From: JBCBSZ01 sp039818945
GTDB lineage: Bacteria > Actinomycetota > Acidimicrobiia > Acidimicrobiales > Poriferisodalaceae
DNA length: 64,000 bases
Assembly (NCBI GenBank): GCA_039818945.1
Contig: JBCBSZ010000020.1
Span: 1-64,000 of the forward strand
Direction of reading: 5' to 3'
Under the pieces are notes generated by a model. It made no database searches. It was not told the DNA's origin and worked only from the letters and a program-made list of their open reading frames with translations. This document shows, one piece after another, positions 16,429-25,298 of the stretch. Numbering within the stretch: position 1 is the stretch's first letter; each line of letters starts with the position of its first letter. The translations under genes were made by a program, and so were the position numbers.

Positions 16429-17225
16429 CCGCCGTCCGATGGGCGATGTCCGACATGGCCGTCGTCGCCAAGCGCAACGTCATCAAGATCGGCCGGGTGC
16501 CCGAGGTGCTCGTCTTCGTGCTCCTGTCGCCGATCATGTTCGTCCTGCTCTTCGCCTACGTGTTCGGCAACTCGATCGAGATCGAGGGCGGCAGCTACCG
16601 GGAGTTCCTGATCGCGGGGATCTTCGCCCAGACGGTGCTCTTCGGGGCGACCTTCACCGGTGCGGGCATCGCCGAGGACATGCAGAAGGGGATCATCGAC
16701 CGGTTCCGGGTCCTGCCGATGTCGCGGGGCGCGGTGTTGGCGGGTCGCACGGCGAGCGACGTGATCTACAACGTCCTGTCGCTCCTCGTGATGGGCCTCA
16801 CCGGCCTGATCGTCGGTTGGCGGATCCGGGGGTCGTTGCTCGACGCGATCCTCGCCGTGCTCCTGCTGTTGCTGTTCGCCTACGCGTTCTCGTGGGTGAT
16901 GGCCCTCGTGGGGCTGATCGTGCCGTCGCCGGAGGTCGTGAACAACGCGTCGTTCCTGGTGATCTTCCCGCTCACGTTCGTCGCCAACACCTTCGTGCCG
17001 TCCGACGACCTCCCCGGGCCGCTGCGCACGTTCGCCGAGTGGAACCCGGTCTCGGCGGTCACGCAGGCGACCCGCGACCTGTTCGGCAACATCCCGGAGG
17101 GAACGCCGGAGCCGACCGCCTGGCCGCTGGAGAACCCGGTGATCTACACGCTCGGCTGGGTCGTGCTGCTCGTCGCCGTGTTCGCTCCCCTGGCCATCGC
17201 CCGGTTCCGGAGCGCCTCGAGCTGA
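16425..17225 (+). CDS. DrrB-type ABC exporter permease
   Basis: A 266-residue ABC-2 permease with six hydrophobic segments. The N-terminal half contains the EDMQKGIIDRFRVLPMSR segment that marks DrrB-like permeases, where it forms the coupling region with the ATPase. It pairs with the ATPase through a 4-base ATGA overlap. Together they form a two-component exporter for an amphipathic compound; nothing here specifies which. Confidence 0.92.
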   Translation: MTAVRWAMSDMAVVAKRNVIKIGRVPEVLVFVLLSPIMFVLLFAYVFGNSIEIEGGSYREFLIAGIFAQTVLFGATFTGAGIAEDMQKGIIDRFRVLPMSRGAVLAGRTASDVIYNVLSLLVMGLTGLIVGWRIRGSLLDAILAVLLLLLFAYAFSWVMALVGLIVPSPEVVNNASFLVIFPLTFVANTFVPSDDLPGPLRTFAEWNPVSAVTQATRDLFGNIPEGTPEPTAWPLENPVIYTLGWVVLLVAVFAPLAIARFRSASS

Positions 17226-17226
17226 G

Positions 17227-17232
17227 TAGCGT
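17227..17232 (+). promoter_or_regulatory. -10 element of the 2-oxoglutarate oxygenase gene
   Basis: TAGCGT lies 7 bases before the GTG at 17240 and begins just after the permease stop. It suggests the oxygenase has its own leaderless start even though it follows the exporter closely. Confidence 0.4.
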
Positions 17233-17239
17233 CGGGGGC

Positions 17240-18304
17240 GTGACCGCCACGGGCTTCGACACGATCCCGGTGCTGGGCCTCGGCCCGCTCGACGGCTCGC
17301 CCGACGAGCGGGCCGGAGCCGCCGACCAGCTCACCCGGATCCTCCACGAGGTGGGCTTCGTGCTGGTCGTCGACCACGGCGTCGAGTCGGCCGTCGTCGA
17401 CGACGTCTTCGACCTGATGCACCGCTTCTTCTCGCTCGCGCCGGAGGAGAAGGCGCTGATCGACAAGCGCCGTTCCCGCCACTTCCGCGGCTGGGAGCCG
17501 GTCGGGACGGAGTTCACGAACAACCGGCCCGACCTGCGCGAGCAGATCGACCTGTGGTCGGAGTGGCCGGCCCACCCCATCGACGTCGAGCCAACCTGGT
17601 TGCGCCTGCTGGGCCCGAACCAGTGGATGCCCGAGGACGTGTTGCCGGGCCACCGGGCCATCTGCCAGCGGTGGTTCTGCGAGCTGGGCGGGCTGGCCCG
17701 CCGACTGCTCGGTGCCCTCTCCCTCGGCCTGCGCCTCGACGTCGACGAGCTCGATCGTCGCTTCGGAGCGCAGCCGATGTCGCTCACCAAGCTGATCCAC
17801 TACCCGCCGACGCCGGCGGGTGGCGCGGGAGTCAACGCCCACCACGACGCCGGCTTCCTGACCGTCCTCGCCCCGGGGCCCACGCCGGGCCTGCAGGTCG
17901 AGAACCCCGACGGCGACTGGATCGACGTGCCCGCCGTGCCGGGCTCGTTCGTCATCAACGTCGGCGAGGTCCTCCAGTCGATGACCGGCAACTACCTGGT
18001 CGCCACGCCGCACCGCGTGATCTCACCGGACGAGCGCTACTCGGCCGGCTACTTCCACGGCGCCTCGCTCGACACCGACCTCTCGCCGCTGACGCTCGAC
18101 CCCGGCTTCACCGCCGCGGTCGCGGCGAGCCCGCGCCACTCGTCCGCCGGGTTCATGGCCCGGAAGCACGAGACCGAGGCCGGCGTGGGCGACATGGCCA
18201 GCCAGCACCGTCCGGCCACCTACGGCGAGCAGCTGTGGAACTACTTCGAGCGCAGCTACCCCGACCAGGTCGCCGCGCACTACGGCGCCGCCGGCTCCGG
18301 CTGA
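17240..18304 (+). CDS. Isopenicillin N synthase-family 2-oxoglutarate/Fe(II) oxygenase
   Basis: A 354-residue non-heme iron oxygenase. The N-terminal DIOX_N-like part has HEVGFVLVVDHGV; NAHHDAGFLT carries the iron-binding HxD, ATPHRVIS the distal histidine and RYSAGYF the Arg/Ser pair that binds 2-oxoglutarate. Relatives hydroxylate, desaturate or cyclise small metabolites. The GTG at 17240 follows TAGCGT by 7 bases and leads directly into the conserved domain. The 3' end overlaps the last 25 bases of the RND C-terminal fragment on the other strand. Confidence 0.87.
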   Translation: MTATGFDTIPVLGLGPLDGSPDERAGAADQLTRILHEVGFVLVVDHGVESAVVDDVFDLMHRFFSLAPEEKALIDKRRSRHFRGWEPVGTEFTNNRPDLREQIDLWSEWPAHPIDVEPTWLRLLGPNQWMPEDVLPGHRAICQRWFCELGGLARRLLGALSLGLRLDVDELDRRFGAQPMSLTKLIHYPPTPAGGAGVNAHHDAGFLTVLAPGPTPGLQVENPDGDWIDVPAVPGSFVINVGEVLQSMTGNYLVATPHRVISPDERYSAGYFHGASLDTDLSPLTLDPGFTAAVAASPRHSSAGFMARKHETEAGVGDMASQHRPATYGEQLWNYFERSYPDQVAAHYGAAGSG

Positions 18305-18462
18305 CGGAGGAAGCTCGCCGCGGCCGGCAGCACGCAGACGGTCGCCAGCCAGCTCACCGCGAGGATCGTCGACAGGAGCACGCCGACGACCACGTAGGGA
18401 ACGAGCGACGACAGCAGCAGCGGCGTGAAGCCGACCGCCACGATGATGGCGTTGCGGGTCAC
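18280..18462 (-). pseudogene. C-terminal fragment of the RND/MMPL transporter, displaced by a frameshift
   Basis: These 60 codons encode the last two transmembrane helices of an RND permease (RNAIIVAVGFTPLLLSS, then a helix ending LPAAASFL). They belong to the protein at 18459-20504 but lie one frame away. The GTG at 18462 overlaps the upstream stop as GTGA. Restoring one G at the junction would give an uninterrupted FGEPGREVTRN, the expected family sequence. It may be a dead tail, a reinitiated separate peptide, or evidence of a base error in the assembly. Confidence 0.7.
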
Positions 18463-20504
18463 TCTCGGCCCGGCTCGCCGAAGAACCGCTCCACGGCGGC
18501 ACCGACGTCGCCGGTCTCCTCCAGCGACGCGCGGAAGCGCACGACGAAGTGGATGGCGAAGTCGACGCCGATCCCGAGCACGAGGGTGGAGAGGACGGCG
18601 ATCGGCATGTCGTAGTCCTTGCCGACGATCCCGATCACGCCGTACACGGCGATGACCGTCCACAGCACGGGCACCATCGCCAGTGCCGCCCACCGGACCG
18701 AGCGGAACAGCGCCACGAGCAGGAGCGAGATGACGACGAGCGTGCTCAGGAAGGCGCGGAGCATGCCCTCGACCATCTCGTCCTGCCAGACGAGGTTGAG
18801 GTAGGCCTCACCGCCCCACGAGGCCGTGACGCCGTCGGGCAGCGGCATCACGTCGAGCTGGTCGTCGGTCGCGTCGACCACCGCCCGCATCGCCTGGTTG
18901 TCGCCGTCGGAGAGCAGCAGCCGCAGGTTCGCCGCGGCGAGGTCGTCCGAGATCAGCGTCGCGGCCAGCGGGGACGCCGCACGCTGCGCGCCGAGCAGCT
19001 CGACCCCGGCCGGCCCGTCCACGTCGCCCAGGAGATCGGGGTAGGTGGCGGCGTGGCCGACGATGCCGGTCCCGGCCCAGGTCGCCTCCAGGTCGCGCAC
19101 CGCCTCGATGGTCGAGGCCTCGGTGAGCGCAGCCGGATCGTCGGCCTCGAGGACGAGGCTGGCGCCGAAGGTGCCGGGCAGCACGTCGTTGAGGGCCTCG
19201 GAGTCGTCGCGGACCTGCTCGCCGGACCGGAACCAACGCACCGGGTTGTCGTTGATCTCGATCCCGGCCAGTCCGGGGGCGAGCACGACGACGACGATCG
19301 CGAAGCCGAGCAGCACAGGAGTCCGCCGCCGCCGTACGACCTCGCCCAGTCCGTGCACCGCCCGCACCAGGGCACCGCCGTCGTCGGCCGTGCTGACGGC
19401 GGGCCCGCCGAGCACGAGGAAGGCGGGCAGGACGACGAGCGTCCACAGCCACGCGATCGCCATCCCGATCGCCACGAAGATGCCGAACACCCGGACCGGT
19501 GGGATCGGCGCCAGCGCCAGCGAGGCGAACGCCACCATCGTCGTGAGCGTGGTCGTCGACAGCGGGCCGAGCAGCTCGTCGTAGACCCGGAGCAGGGTCG
19601 TTCGGCGCTCCTCGTCCGGACGCGACCGGTCGTGGAACTCGCTGATGACGTGGACGCTGTCGAGGATCGCCGTCGGCATCAGGAAGATCGGGATCATCGA
19701 CGCCATGATGTGGACGGTGTTGCCGGTGCCGATGAGGAGGCCCATCGTCCAGGTGACCGTGCCGAGGGCGACGAGCATGGCCGGCCCGACGACGGCAAGA
19801 CGTCGGAAGAACAGCAGCATCATGAGGAAGAGGACGAGGCCGGCGAGCGGGGCGTAGATCGCCATCTGCACGAACATCTGCTGCCCGAACGCCTCCTCGG
19901 CCAGCGGTAGACCGGCGATGCTGATCTCTGCGCCGTCGAGCTCCGGGTGCGATTCGGCGAGCTCCCTGGCCTCGTCGGCCACGCCGGTGGCGTCGTCCTT
20001 GTCCTCGAGCGCCACGAAGATCGCCGCCGTCGAGCGGTCCTCCGACACCACGACGCCACCGAGGAGGGGGTCGCGGGCCAGACCATCGAGGAACGCTCCG
20101 GCGTCGCCGACCGGGCCGCCGCCGGTCGCCGTGGACACACTGACCACGGCGGGGCCGACGACGCCGTCGAGCGAGGCGACCTCGTCGTGCAGCTCGACCA
20201 CCGCATCGAGCTCCGCTGCGGAGCCGACATCGCCGTCGGCGGGTGCGATCCCGACCACGATCGTCTCGTTCCCTGCGAACCGCTCCTCGATGTCGGCGTT
20301 GAGCACCCGCACGGGATGGTCGCCGGGCAGCATGTTCTCCGGGTCGGTGTCGACCTCGATCAGCACCATCGCGCCGGCCAGCGCGACGGTCAGCACCGCC
20401 GCTGCCGCCAGGACCTGTCGGGGCCGCTCGAGCCCCAGCTCGACCAGGCCGAGCAGGCGATGACGGCGTTCGATCGTCGCGTTCACGGACTCAGCATCGC
20501 CCAT
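18459..20504 (-). CDS. RND/MMPL-family transporter, truncated before its last two helices
   Basis: A 681-residue RND-superfamily membrane protein of the SSD/MMPL type. The N-terminal helix (residues about 30-48) is followed by a large extracytoplasmic loop, five helices with PTAILDSVHVISEF, then a second copy of the pattern with GIGVDFAIHFVVRF near the end. The reading frame stops just after FFGEPGRE, and the final helices continue in another frame at 18462. As written the protein lacks helices 11 and 12 and should not function alone. The ATG at 20504 (MGDAES) is the best start. Relatives export lipids, hopanoids or peptides. It diverges from the globin chemoreceptor. Confidence 0.8.
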   Translation of the reverse strand: MGDAESVNATIERRHRLLGLVELGLERPRQVLAAAAVLTVALAGAMVLIEVDTDPENMLPGDHPVRVLNADIEERFAGNETIVVGIAPADGDVGSAAELDAVVELHDEVASLDGVVGPAVVSVSTATGGGPVGDAGAFLDGLARDPLLGGVVVSEDRSTAAIFVALEDKDDATGVADEARELAESHPELDGAEISIAGLPLAEEAFGQQMFVQMAIYAPLAGLVLFLMMLLFFRRLAVVGPAMLVALGTVTWTMGLLIGTGNTVHIMASMIPIFLMPTAILDSVHVISEFHDRSRPDEERRTTLLRVYDELLGPLSTTTLTTMVAFASLALAPIPPVRVFGIFVAIGMAIAWLWTLVVLPAFLVLGGPAVSTADDGGALVRAVHGLGEVVRRRRTPVLLGFAIVVVVLAPGLAGIEINDNPVRWFRSGEQVRDDSEALNDVLPGTFGASLVLEADDPAALTEASTIEAVRDLEATWAGTGIVGHAATYPDLLGDVDGPAGVELLGAQRAASPLAATLISDDLAAANLRLLLSDGDNQAMRAVVDATDDQLDVMPLPDGVTASWGGEAYLNLVWQDEMVEGMLRAFLSTLVVISLLLVALFRSVRWAALAMVPVLWTVIAVYGVIGIVGKDYDMPIAVLSTLVLGIGVDFAIHFVVRFRASLEETGDVGAAVERFFGEPGRE

Positions 20505-20512
20505 CGGTCCGA

Positions 20513-20546
20513 CGGTGGGTATCGGGCAGACACCCGATACCCACCG
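20513..20546. promoter_or_regulatory. Perfect 14-base inverted repeat in the RND/chemoreceptor divergent region
   Basis: The arm at 20513-20526 (CGGTGGGTATCGGG) is exactly repeated in inverted form at 20533-20546 around a CAGACA loop. It begins 9 bases upstream of the RND start codon. In a divergent promoter region an operator is more likely than a terminator, and no T-run follows. The only stronger inverted repeats would be in transposons, and none is present. Confidence 0.6.
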
Positions 20547-20621
20547 GAGTCTCCTCATGTCTTGCCGGGAGCTGTCGACCAGTGACGGAAGAAGCCAGCA
20601 ACGCTCCGGGGGTCCCGAACC

Positions 20622-21944
20622 ATGGCCTTGTTCACCAAGCAGCAGCCGACCGACACGGCCACGACCGACGAAACGGTCGACGAGCGCCAGCCGAGGCCGC
20701 GGGCCACGGGCACGATCCAGATCAGCGACCCCGGACATCGGGCCACCGCCGAGTACTGCGGCATCACGGAGGACCTGGTCGGCACGCTCGCCACCTGGGC
20801 CGATGTGCTCGAGGAAGCCTCGCCCGGCATCGCCCAGGCGTTCTACGACCACCTGCTCTCGTCCGACACCGCTCCGGTGCTGAAGGAGCACTCCAGCGTG
20901 GAGCGGCAGCGCCCGATCCTCGCGGCGTACGTGAACTCACTCTTCGGCGGCCGGATCGACGATGAGTTCATCGCCAGCCGGCTCCGGATCGGCAACACCC
21001 ACGACCGTGTGGGTCTCTCCCCCACCCGGTACTTCGGGCAGTATCGACTGATCGTGGGCGGCATCGTCGACGCCGTCGTCGCCGCAGGTGCGACCGAGGA
21101 CGAGGTCGTCGACGTCGCGGCAGCAGCCCAGACGATCTGCATGTTCGACGCCGCGCTCGCGACGGAGGCCTACGTCGAGGCCCGAGACGCCAAGCTGTCC
21201 GGGACGATCACCCAGATGCGCGCCTACGCCAACCAGCTCACCGAGTCGAGCAGCGGCCTCGCCGCCACGTCCGAGGAGACGCTCGCGTCGACCGAGGTGA
21301 TGGCGACGCAGAGCACCGAGCTCGCAGAGGCCGCCGAGGAGCTCGCCGTGTCGGCCGCTGCGACCGCCGAGGCCGCTTCCGCGGGCATGGAGGTCATCAG
21401 CGCCGCCTCGACCGGTTCGCAGGAGGCCAGCCGCGCCCTGGGTGAGGTCACCGACGAGGTCGGCGTGCTCACCAACAACGCTGCCCGCATCGGTCAGATC
21501 ATCGCCCTGATCCGCGACATCGCCGCCCAGACCAACCTGCTGGCCCTCAACGCCGCCATCGAGGCCGCCCGAGCCGGGGAGGCCGGCCGCGGCTTCGCCG
21601 TCGTCGCCGGTGAGGTGAAGGCGTTGGCGGAGAACACCGACGAGGCGCTCAGCGACGTCACGGCGCTCATCTCGAGCACCGAGTCGTCCGTCCAGAGCGT
21701 CGTCTCCGCCGTCGAGAAGACGAGCCGTCGGGTCACGACCTCGGCCGAGCACGCCGACTCCGCCGCCGAGACGTTCCGCGACATCCAGGCGAGCGTCAGC
21801 CGCACCAACGACGAGGTCACCAACATGGCGGCCGCCTCCCAGGAGCTCGGCGCTGTCAGCCAGGAGCTGCGGGACGCTTCGAGCATGGTCGCCAACGAGG
21901 CCGAATCGATCAGCGGCATCGCCAAGGAGATCGCCGACACCTGA
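20622..21944 (+). CDS. HemAT-like globin-coupled soluble chemoreceptor
   Basis: A 440-residue cytoplasmic oxygen sensor-transducer. Residues about 35-185 form a sensor globin; IGNTHDRVGLSPTRYFGQYR contains the proximal heme histidine H127 in the HemAT pattern. The rest is a coiled-coil MCP signalling domain whose tip, NLLALNAAIEAARAGEAGRG, is canonical. HemAT proteins bind O2 and steer aerotaxis through CheW/CheA, so the organism is probably motile or uses a chemotaxis-like pathway. No che genes are in the window. There are no membrane segments. The ATG at 20622 is the first in-frame ATG before MALFTKQQ. Confidence 0.92.
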   Translation: MALFTKQQPTDTATTDETVDERQPRPRATGTIQISDPGHRATAEYCGITEDLVGTLATWADVLEEASPGIAQAFYDHLLSSDTAPVLKEHSSVERQRPILAAYVNSLFGGRIDDEFIASRLRIGNTHDRVGLSPTRYFGQYRLIVGGIVDAVVAAGATEDEVVDVAAAAQTICMFDAALATEAYVEARDAKLSGTITQMRAYANQLTESSSGLAATSEETLASTEVMATQSTELAEAAEELAVSAAATAEAASAGMEVISAASTGSQEASRALGEVTDEVGVLTNNAARIGQIIALIRDIAAQTNLLALNAAIEAARAGEAGRGFAVVAGEVKALAENTDEALSDVTALISSTESSVQSVVSAVEKTSRRVTTSAEHADSAAETFRDIQASVSRTNDEVTNMAAASQELGAVSQELRDASSMVANEAESISGIAKEIADT

Positions 21945-21956
21945 TCCGGCCAGCCG

Positions 21957-24900
21957 TCACCGCTCGGCGAAGGTGTTGCCGTAGCGGTGACGGGTCCGGC
22001 TGATCGACTGCTCCCGAACCAGGTGCAGCAGCTCGATCCGCCCGTCGGCGGTCACCTCGCCGGTGATCAGGTGCCGACCCGTCGCGGCAGCGGCGTCACG
22101 CAGCTCCGGTTCGACCTCGCCCAGGGCGCGCACGCGCTCGACGTGGATCGTCGCCAACCTGCGGGCCAGGTCCGCCGGTGCCTCGTGGCTGGCTCGTGAC
22201 TCCGTGAGCCTGACCCCGGCGGTGCGAGCCGCGTGGCGGATCCGCTCGACCTCCCGCTCGGGGGTGCCGGCGCCGATGCGCAGGAGCAGTCCGGAGATCG
22301 GCCGGTACCGGAGGACGTTCTGCTCGACCCGCAGTCCCGAGGGGTCGTGCTCGCGAGCCAGCTCACCCGACCAGACGGCGAGGTCGTCGCGCCGGGCGGC
22401 GTCGAGCCACCCGGGCTCGTCGACGCCGACCGCCCGCCACCGACCCAGCATCGCGACGTAGTCGGGCCCACCGGCCTTCGCCCCCGGCCCGACCGACGAG
22501 CGCTTCCACCCGCCGAACGGCTGCCGTCGAACGATCGCCCCGGTGGTCGGCCGGTTCACGTAGGCGTTGCCGACCTCGACCCGGTCGAGCCAGCGCTCGA
22601 TCTCGTCCTCGTCGAGGCTGTGCACACCACCCGTGAGGCCGTAGTCGGTGGAGGACTGGATCGCGATCGCCTCGTCGAGATCCTCGGCCTCGACGATCCC
22701 CAGCACCGGGCCGAAGCACTCGGTCCGCTGGAACCACGAGCCGGGCCGCACGCCGGCGCGGATGCCGGGCGTCCACGACCCGACGGCGAGCCGTCGGGGT
22801 TCGAGCCACCACTCCTCGCCCGCATCGAGCTCGGTCAGCGCTCGGCGGAGCTTCCCCGCCGGCTCGGCGATCAGCGGACCCATCGAGGTGGCCAGATCGG
22901 TCGCCGGCCCGACGGCGAGGGTGCGGGTCGCATCGACGAGCTGCCGGCGGAAGCGATCGGAACGGGCCACCTCGCCCACGCAGATCGCCAGGCTCGCGGC
23001 CGAACACTTCTGCCCGGCGTGGCCGAAGGCGGAGGTGACGAGGTCGGCCACGGCGAGATCGAGGTCGGCGTTGGGCGTGATGACCATCGCGTTCTTGCCC
23101 GAGGTCTCCGCGAACAGCGGGAGGTCGGGTTGCCAGGAGCGGAACAGCTCAGCGGTCTCCGCGGAGCCGGTCAGGATCACGCCACCCACATCGGGATGCG
23201 AGACGAGGCGCCGCCCGACCTCGTCGTCCGGGGTCCGGACGAACCGGAGCACGTCGTCGGGAACCCCTGCCGCCCAGCAGCACTCGGCCACCAACTCGGC
23301 GCAGCGGGGCGTCTCCGGTGCGGGCTTGAGCACCACGGCGTTGCCCGCGGCCAGCGCGGCGAGCACGCCGCCGGCGGGGATCGCCACGGGGAAGTTCCAC
23401 GGGGGCACCACGACCACCACGCCGAGCGGCTCGAAGCGCGCCATCGGACGGTCGATGGTGTCGAGCGCCCGGTCGGCGTACCACCGGGCGAAGTCGACGG
23501 CCTCCGACACCTCGGGGTCGGCCTCACCCACGGTCTTGTTCCCCTCGTGGACCATCGCCGCGACGAGGTCGCCGCGGCGTCGGCACAGCTCCTCGGCCAC
23601 CGCCCGCAGCGTCCGCCGTCGGTCCTCGGGCGACCGCTCGCCCCACCCGGCCGCCGCCATGACCGCGCCCGCCACGATCTCGTCGACCTCCGAGGCCGAG
23701 GTGGTCATCGGTGCGCGCGGCGGCTCGGGCTGCCGTGCGACCAGCTCGGCGGCCCAGGCACGGCGCTCGGGCAGCACGGGGTCGGTGTCCGGCTCGTTCG
23801 CGAACCCGTCAGCCGAACCGGCTCGCTCCGCGTTCCGCCGCGGTCGCTCGCCGACGCCCCACCGCTCGGCGACGGCCCTCCGGAACTTGGCGGCCTCGTC
23901 GACGAAGGCGGCCGATCCGGGGCGCAGGTCGAAGAGGTGGCGGATGAAGTTGGCGTCCGAGGCGTTCTCCTCCAGCCGGCGGAAGAGGTAGCTGATCGCC
24001 ACGTCGAAGTCCTCGGGCCGTACCACGGGCGTGTAGAGCAGCAGGCCGCCCTCGTCGTCCCGGACGGTCCGGGCGAGCGCGTCCGCCATACCCTGGAGCA
24101 TCTCGAACCCGACCCGCTCCTCGACCCCACGCTCCCGGACGAGCAGGTGAGCCCAGGCGACGTCGAAGAGGTTGTGGCTCGCCACCCCGATCCGGACCCG
24201 GTGCAACCGCTCCGGCCTCGCCACCCAGTCGAGGCAGCGCTTGTAGTTGGCGTCGACCTCGGCCTTCGTCGCGTACGGGGCCTGTTCCCACCCCCGCAGC
24301 TCGGCCTCGACGCGCTCCATCGCGAGGTTGGCGCCCTTGACCAGCCGAATCTTGATGTCGGCGCCGTCGCGCCGGTCGGCCCAGTCGACGAGCGAGCGGA
24401 GCGCGGCGAACGAATCGGGGAGGTAGGCCTGCAGGACGATCCCGGCCTCGACCGCGCGGAGCTCGGCCTCGCCGAGCACCCGGGTGAAGGCGTCGATCGT
24501 CACGTCGAGGTCGTGGTACTCCTCCATGTCGAGGTTCACGAAGGCGCCGTGCCGGGCGCCGGCGAGCAGCAGGGGTCGGAGCCGGGCGATCACCCGCTCG
24601 ACCGCCGCGTCGTGGTCCCAGGGCGGCAGCTGGGCCACCAGCGCCGACGCCTTCACAGAGACGTAGTCGACCTCGGGCCGTGCGATCGCCTCGAGGAGCT
24701 CGTCGAAGCGACGCTGCGCCTCGTCGGCGCCCAGCACGGCCTCACCGAGCAGGTTGACGTTCAGCGCGAAGCCCTCGGCTCGGCGCCGTGCCAGGTGGGC
24801 ACGCATCGGCTCACGGCCTGCGTCGACGACCAGGTGCCCGACGAGCTGGCGCATCCGCCGGGTGGCGAGCGGCATCACGACCTGCGGCAGCAGCGGCGCG

Positions 24901-25205
24901 GTGCGAGCGCCGATGGCCAGCAGCGTCCGGTCGATGCGACCCAGGAACTGCGGCGACCGCCGACCGCGCGCCAGTCCGCTGAGCTGCCCTGCCGCGACCT
25001 CGTGCGACTCGGGTCGGACCACCCGGTCGACGAACCGCATGGCGAACTCCGCACCTGCCGGGTCGTCGAGCAACCCGGCGAGGCGGCGTTGGGTACGACG
25101 GTCCTCCCTCGTCTCGGCCCGCGCGGCTGCGGCGAGCCACGCGGTCACCACCTCGATCGACTCGTCGACGAGGAGGTCGTCCGAATGCACCGCAGCGGTG
25201 GGCAT
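21957..25205 (-). CDS. putA: Bifunctional proline dehydrogenase / pyrroline-5-carboxylate dehydrogenase
   Basis: A 1082-residue PutA that oxidises proline to glutamate. The proline dehydrogenase barrel occupies about 100-430 (FVNLDMEEYHDLD, RLVKGANLAMERVEAE, then ANYKRCLDW, which binds FAD and substrate). The P5C dehydrogenase follows: PWNFPVAIPAGG, the general-base glutamate in AETSGKNAMV near residue 700, and the catalytic cysteine in GHAGQKCSAAS near 733. There is no N-terminal ribbon-helix-helix DNA-binding domain, so the protein does not regulate itself; the divergent PAS-AraC gene could do this. The ATG at 25205 is the best start. The C-terminal about 140 residues after the dehydrogenase resemble the extra domain of longer PutA proteins. 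Confidence 0.92.
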   Translation of the reverse strand: MPTAAVHSDDLLVDESIEVVTAWLAAAARAETREDRRTQRRLAGLLDDPAGAEFAMRFVDRVVRPESHEVAAGQLSGLARGRRSPQFLGRIDRTLLAIGARTAPLLPQVVMPLATRRMRQLVGHLVVDAGREPMRAHLARRRAEGFALNVNLLGEAVLGADEAQRRFDELLEAIARPEVDYVSVKASALVAQLPPWDHDAAVERVIARLRPLLLAGARHGAFVNLDMEEYHDLDVTIDAFTRVLGEAELRAVEAGIVLQAYLPDSFAALRSLVDWADRRDGADIKIRLVKGANLAMERVEAELRGWEQAPYATKAEVDANYKRCLDWVARPERLHRVRIGVASHNLFDVAWAHLLVRERGVEERVGFEMLQGMADALARTVRDDEGGLLLYTPVVRPEDFDVAISYLFRRLEENASDANFIRHLFDLRPGSAAFVDEAAKFRRAVAERWGVGERPRRNAERAGSADGFANEPDTDPVLPERRAWAAELVARQPEPPRAPMTTSASEVDEIVAGAVMAAAGWGERSPEDRRRTLRAVAEELCRRRGDLVAAMVHEGNKTVGEADPEVSEAVDFARWYADRALDTIDRPMARFEPLGVVVVVPPWNFPVAIPAGGVLAALAAGNAVVLKPAPETPRCAELVAECCWAAGVPDDVLRFVRTPDDEVGRRLVSHPDVGGVILTGSAETAELFRSWQPDLPLFAETSGKNAMVITPNADLDLAVADLVTSAFGHAGQKCSAASLAICVGEVARSDRFRRQLVDATRTLAVGPATDLATSMGPLIAEPAGKLRRALTELDAGEEWWLEPRRLAVGSWTPGIRAGVRPGSWFQRTECFGPVLGIVEAEDLDEAIAIQSSTDYGLTGGVHSLDEDEIERWLDRVEVGNAYVNRPTTGAIVRRQPFGGWKRSSVGPGAKAGGPDYVAMLGRWRAVGVDEPGWLDAARRDDLAVWSGELAREHDPSGLRVEQNVLRYRPISGLLLRIGAGTPEREVERIRHAARTAGVRLTESRASHEAPADLARRLATIHVERVRALGEVEPELRDAAAATGRHLITGEVTADGRIELLHLVREQSISRTRHRYGNTFAER

Positions 25206-25298
25206 ACGCCATCTTCGGCGCCGACCGGGGTCACGGTCTTGTACGAACGCCGGGGCCGAGGCCGCCGAAACGTGCAACGCCGGCGCGAACATGAGGCG

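Noticed and set aside
22233..25268. Long plus-strand frame opposite putA
   Set aside because: Only its last part, from 25299, is a real gene (PAS-AraC). The rest mirrors putA codons and has no domain.
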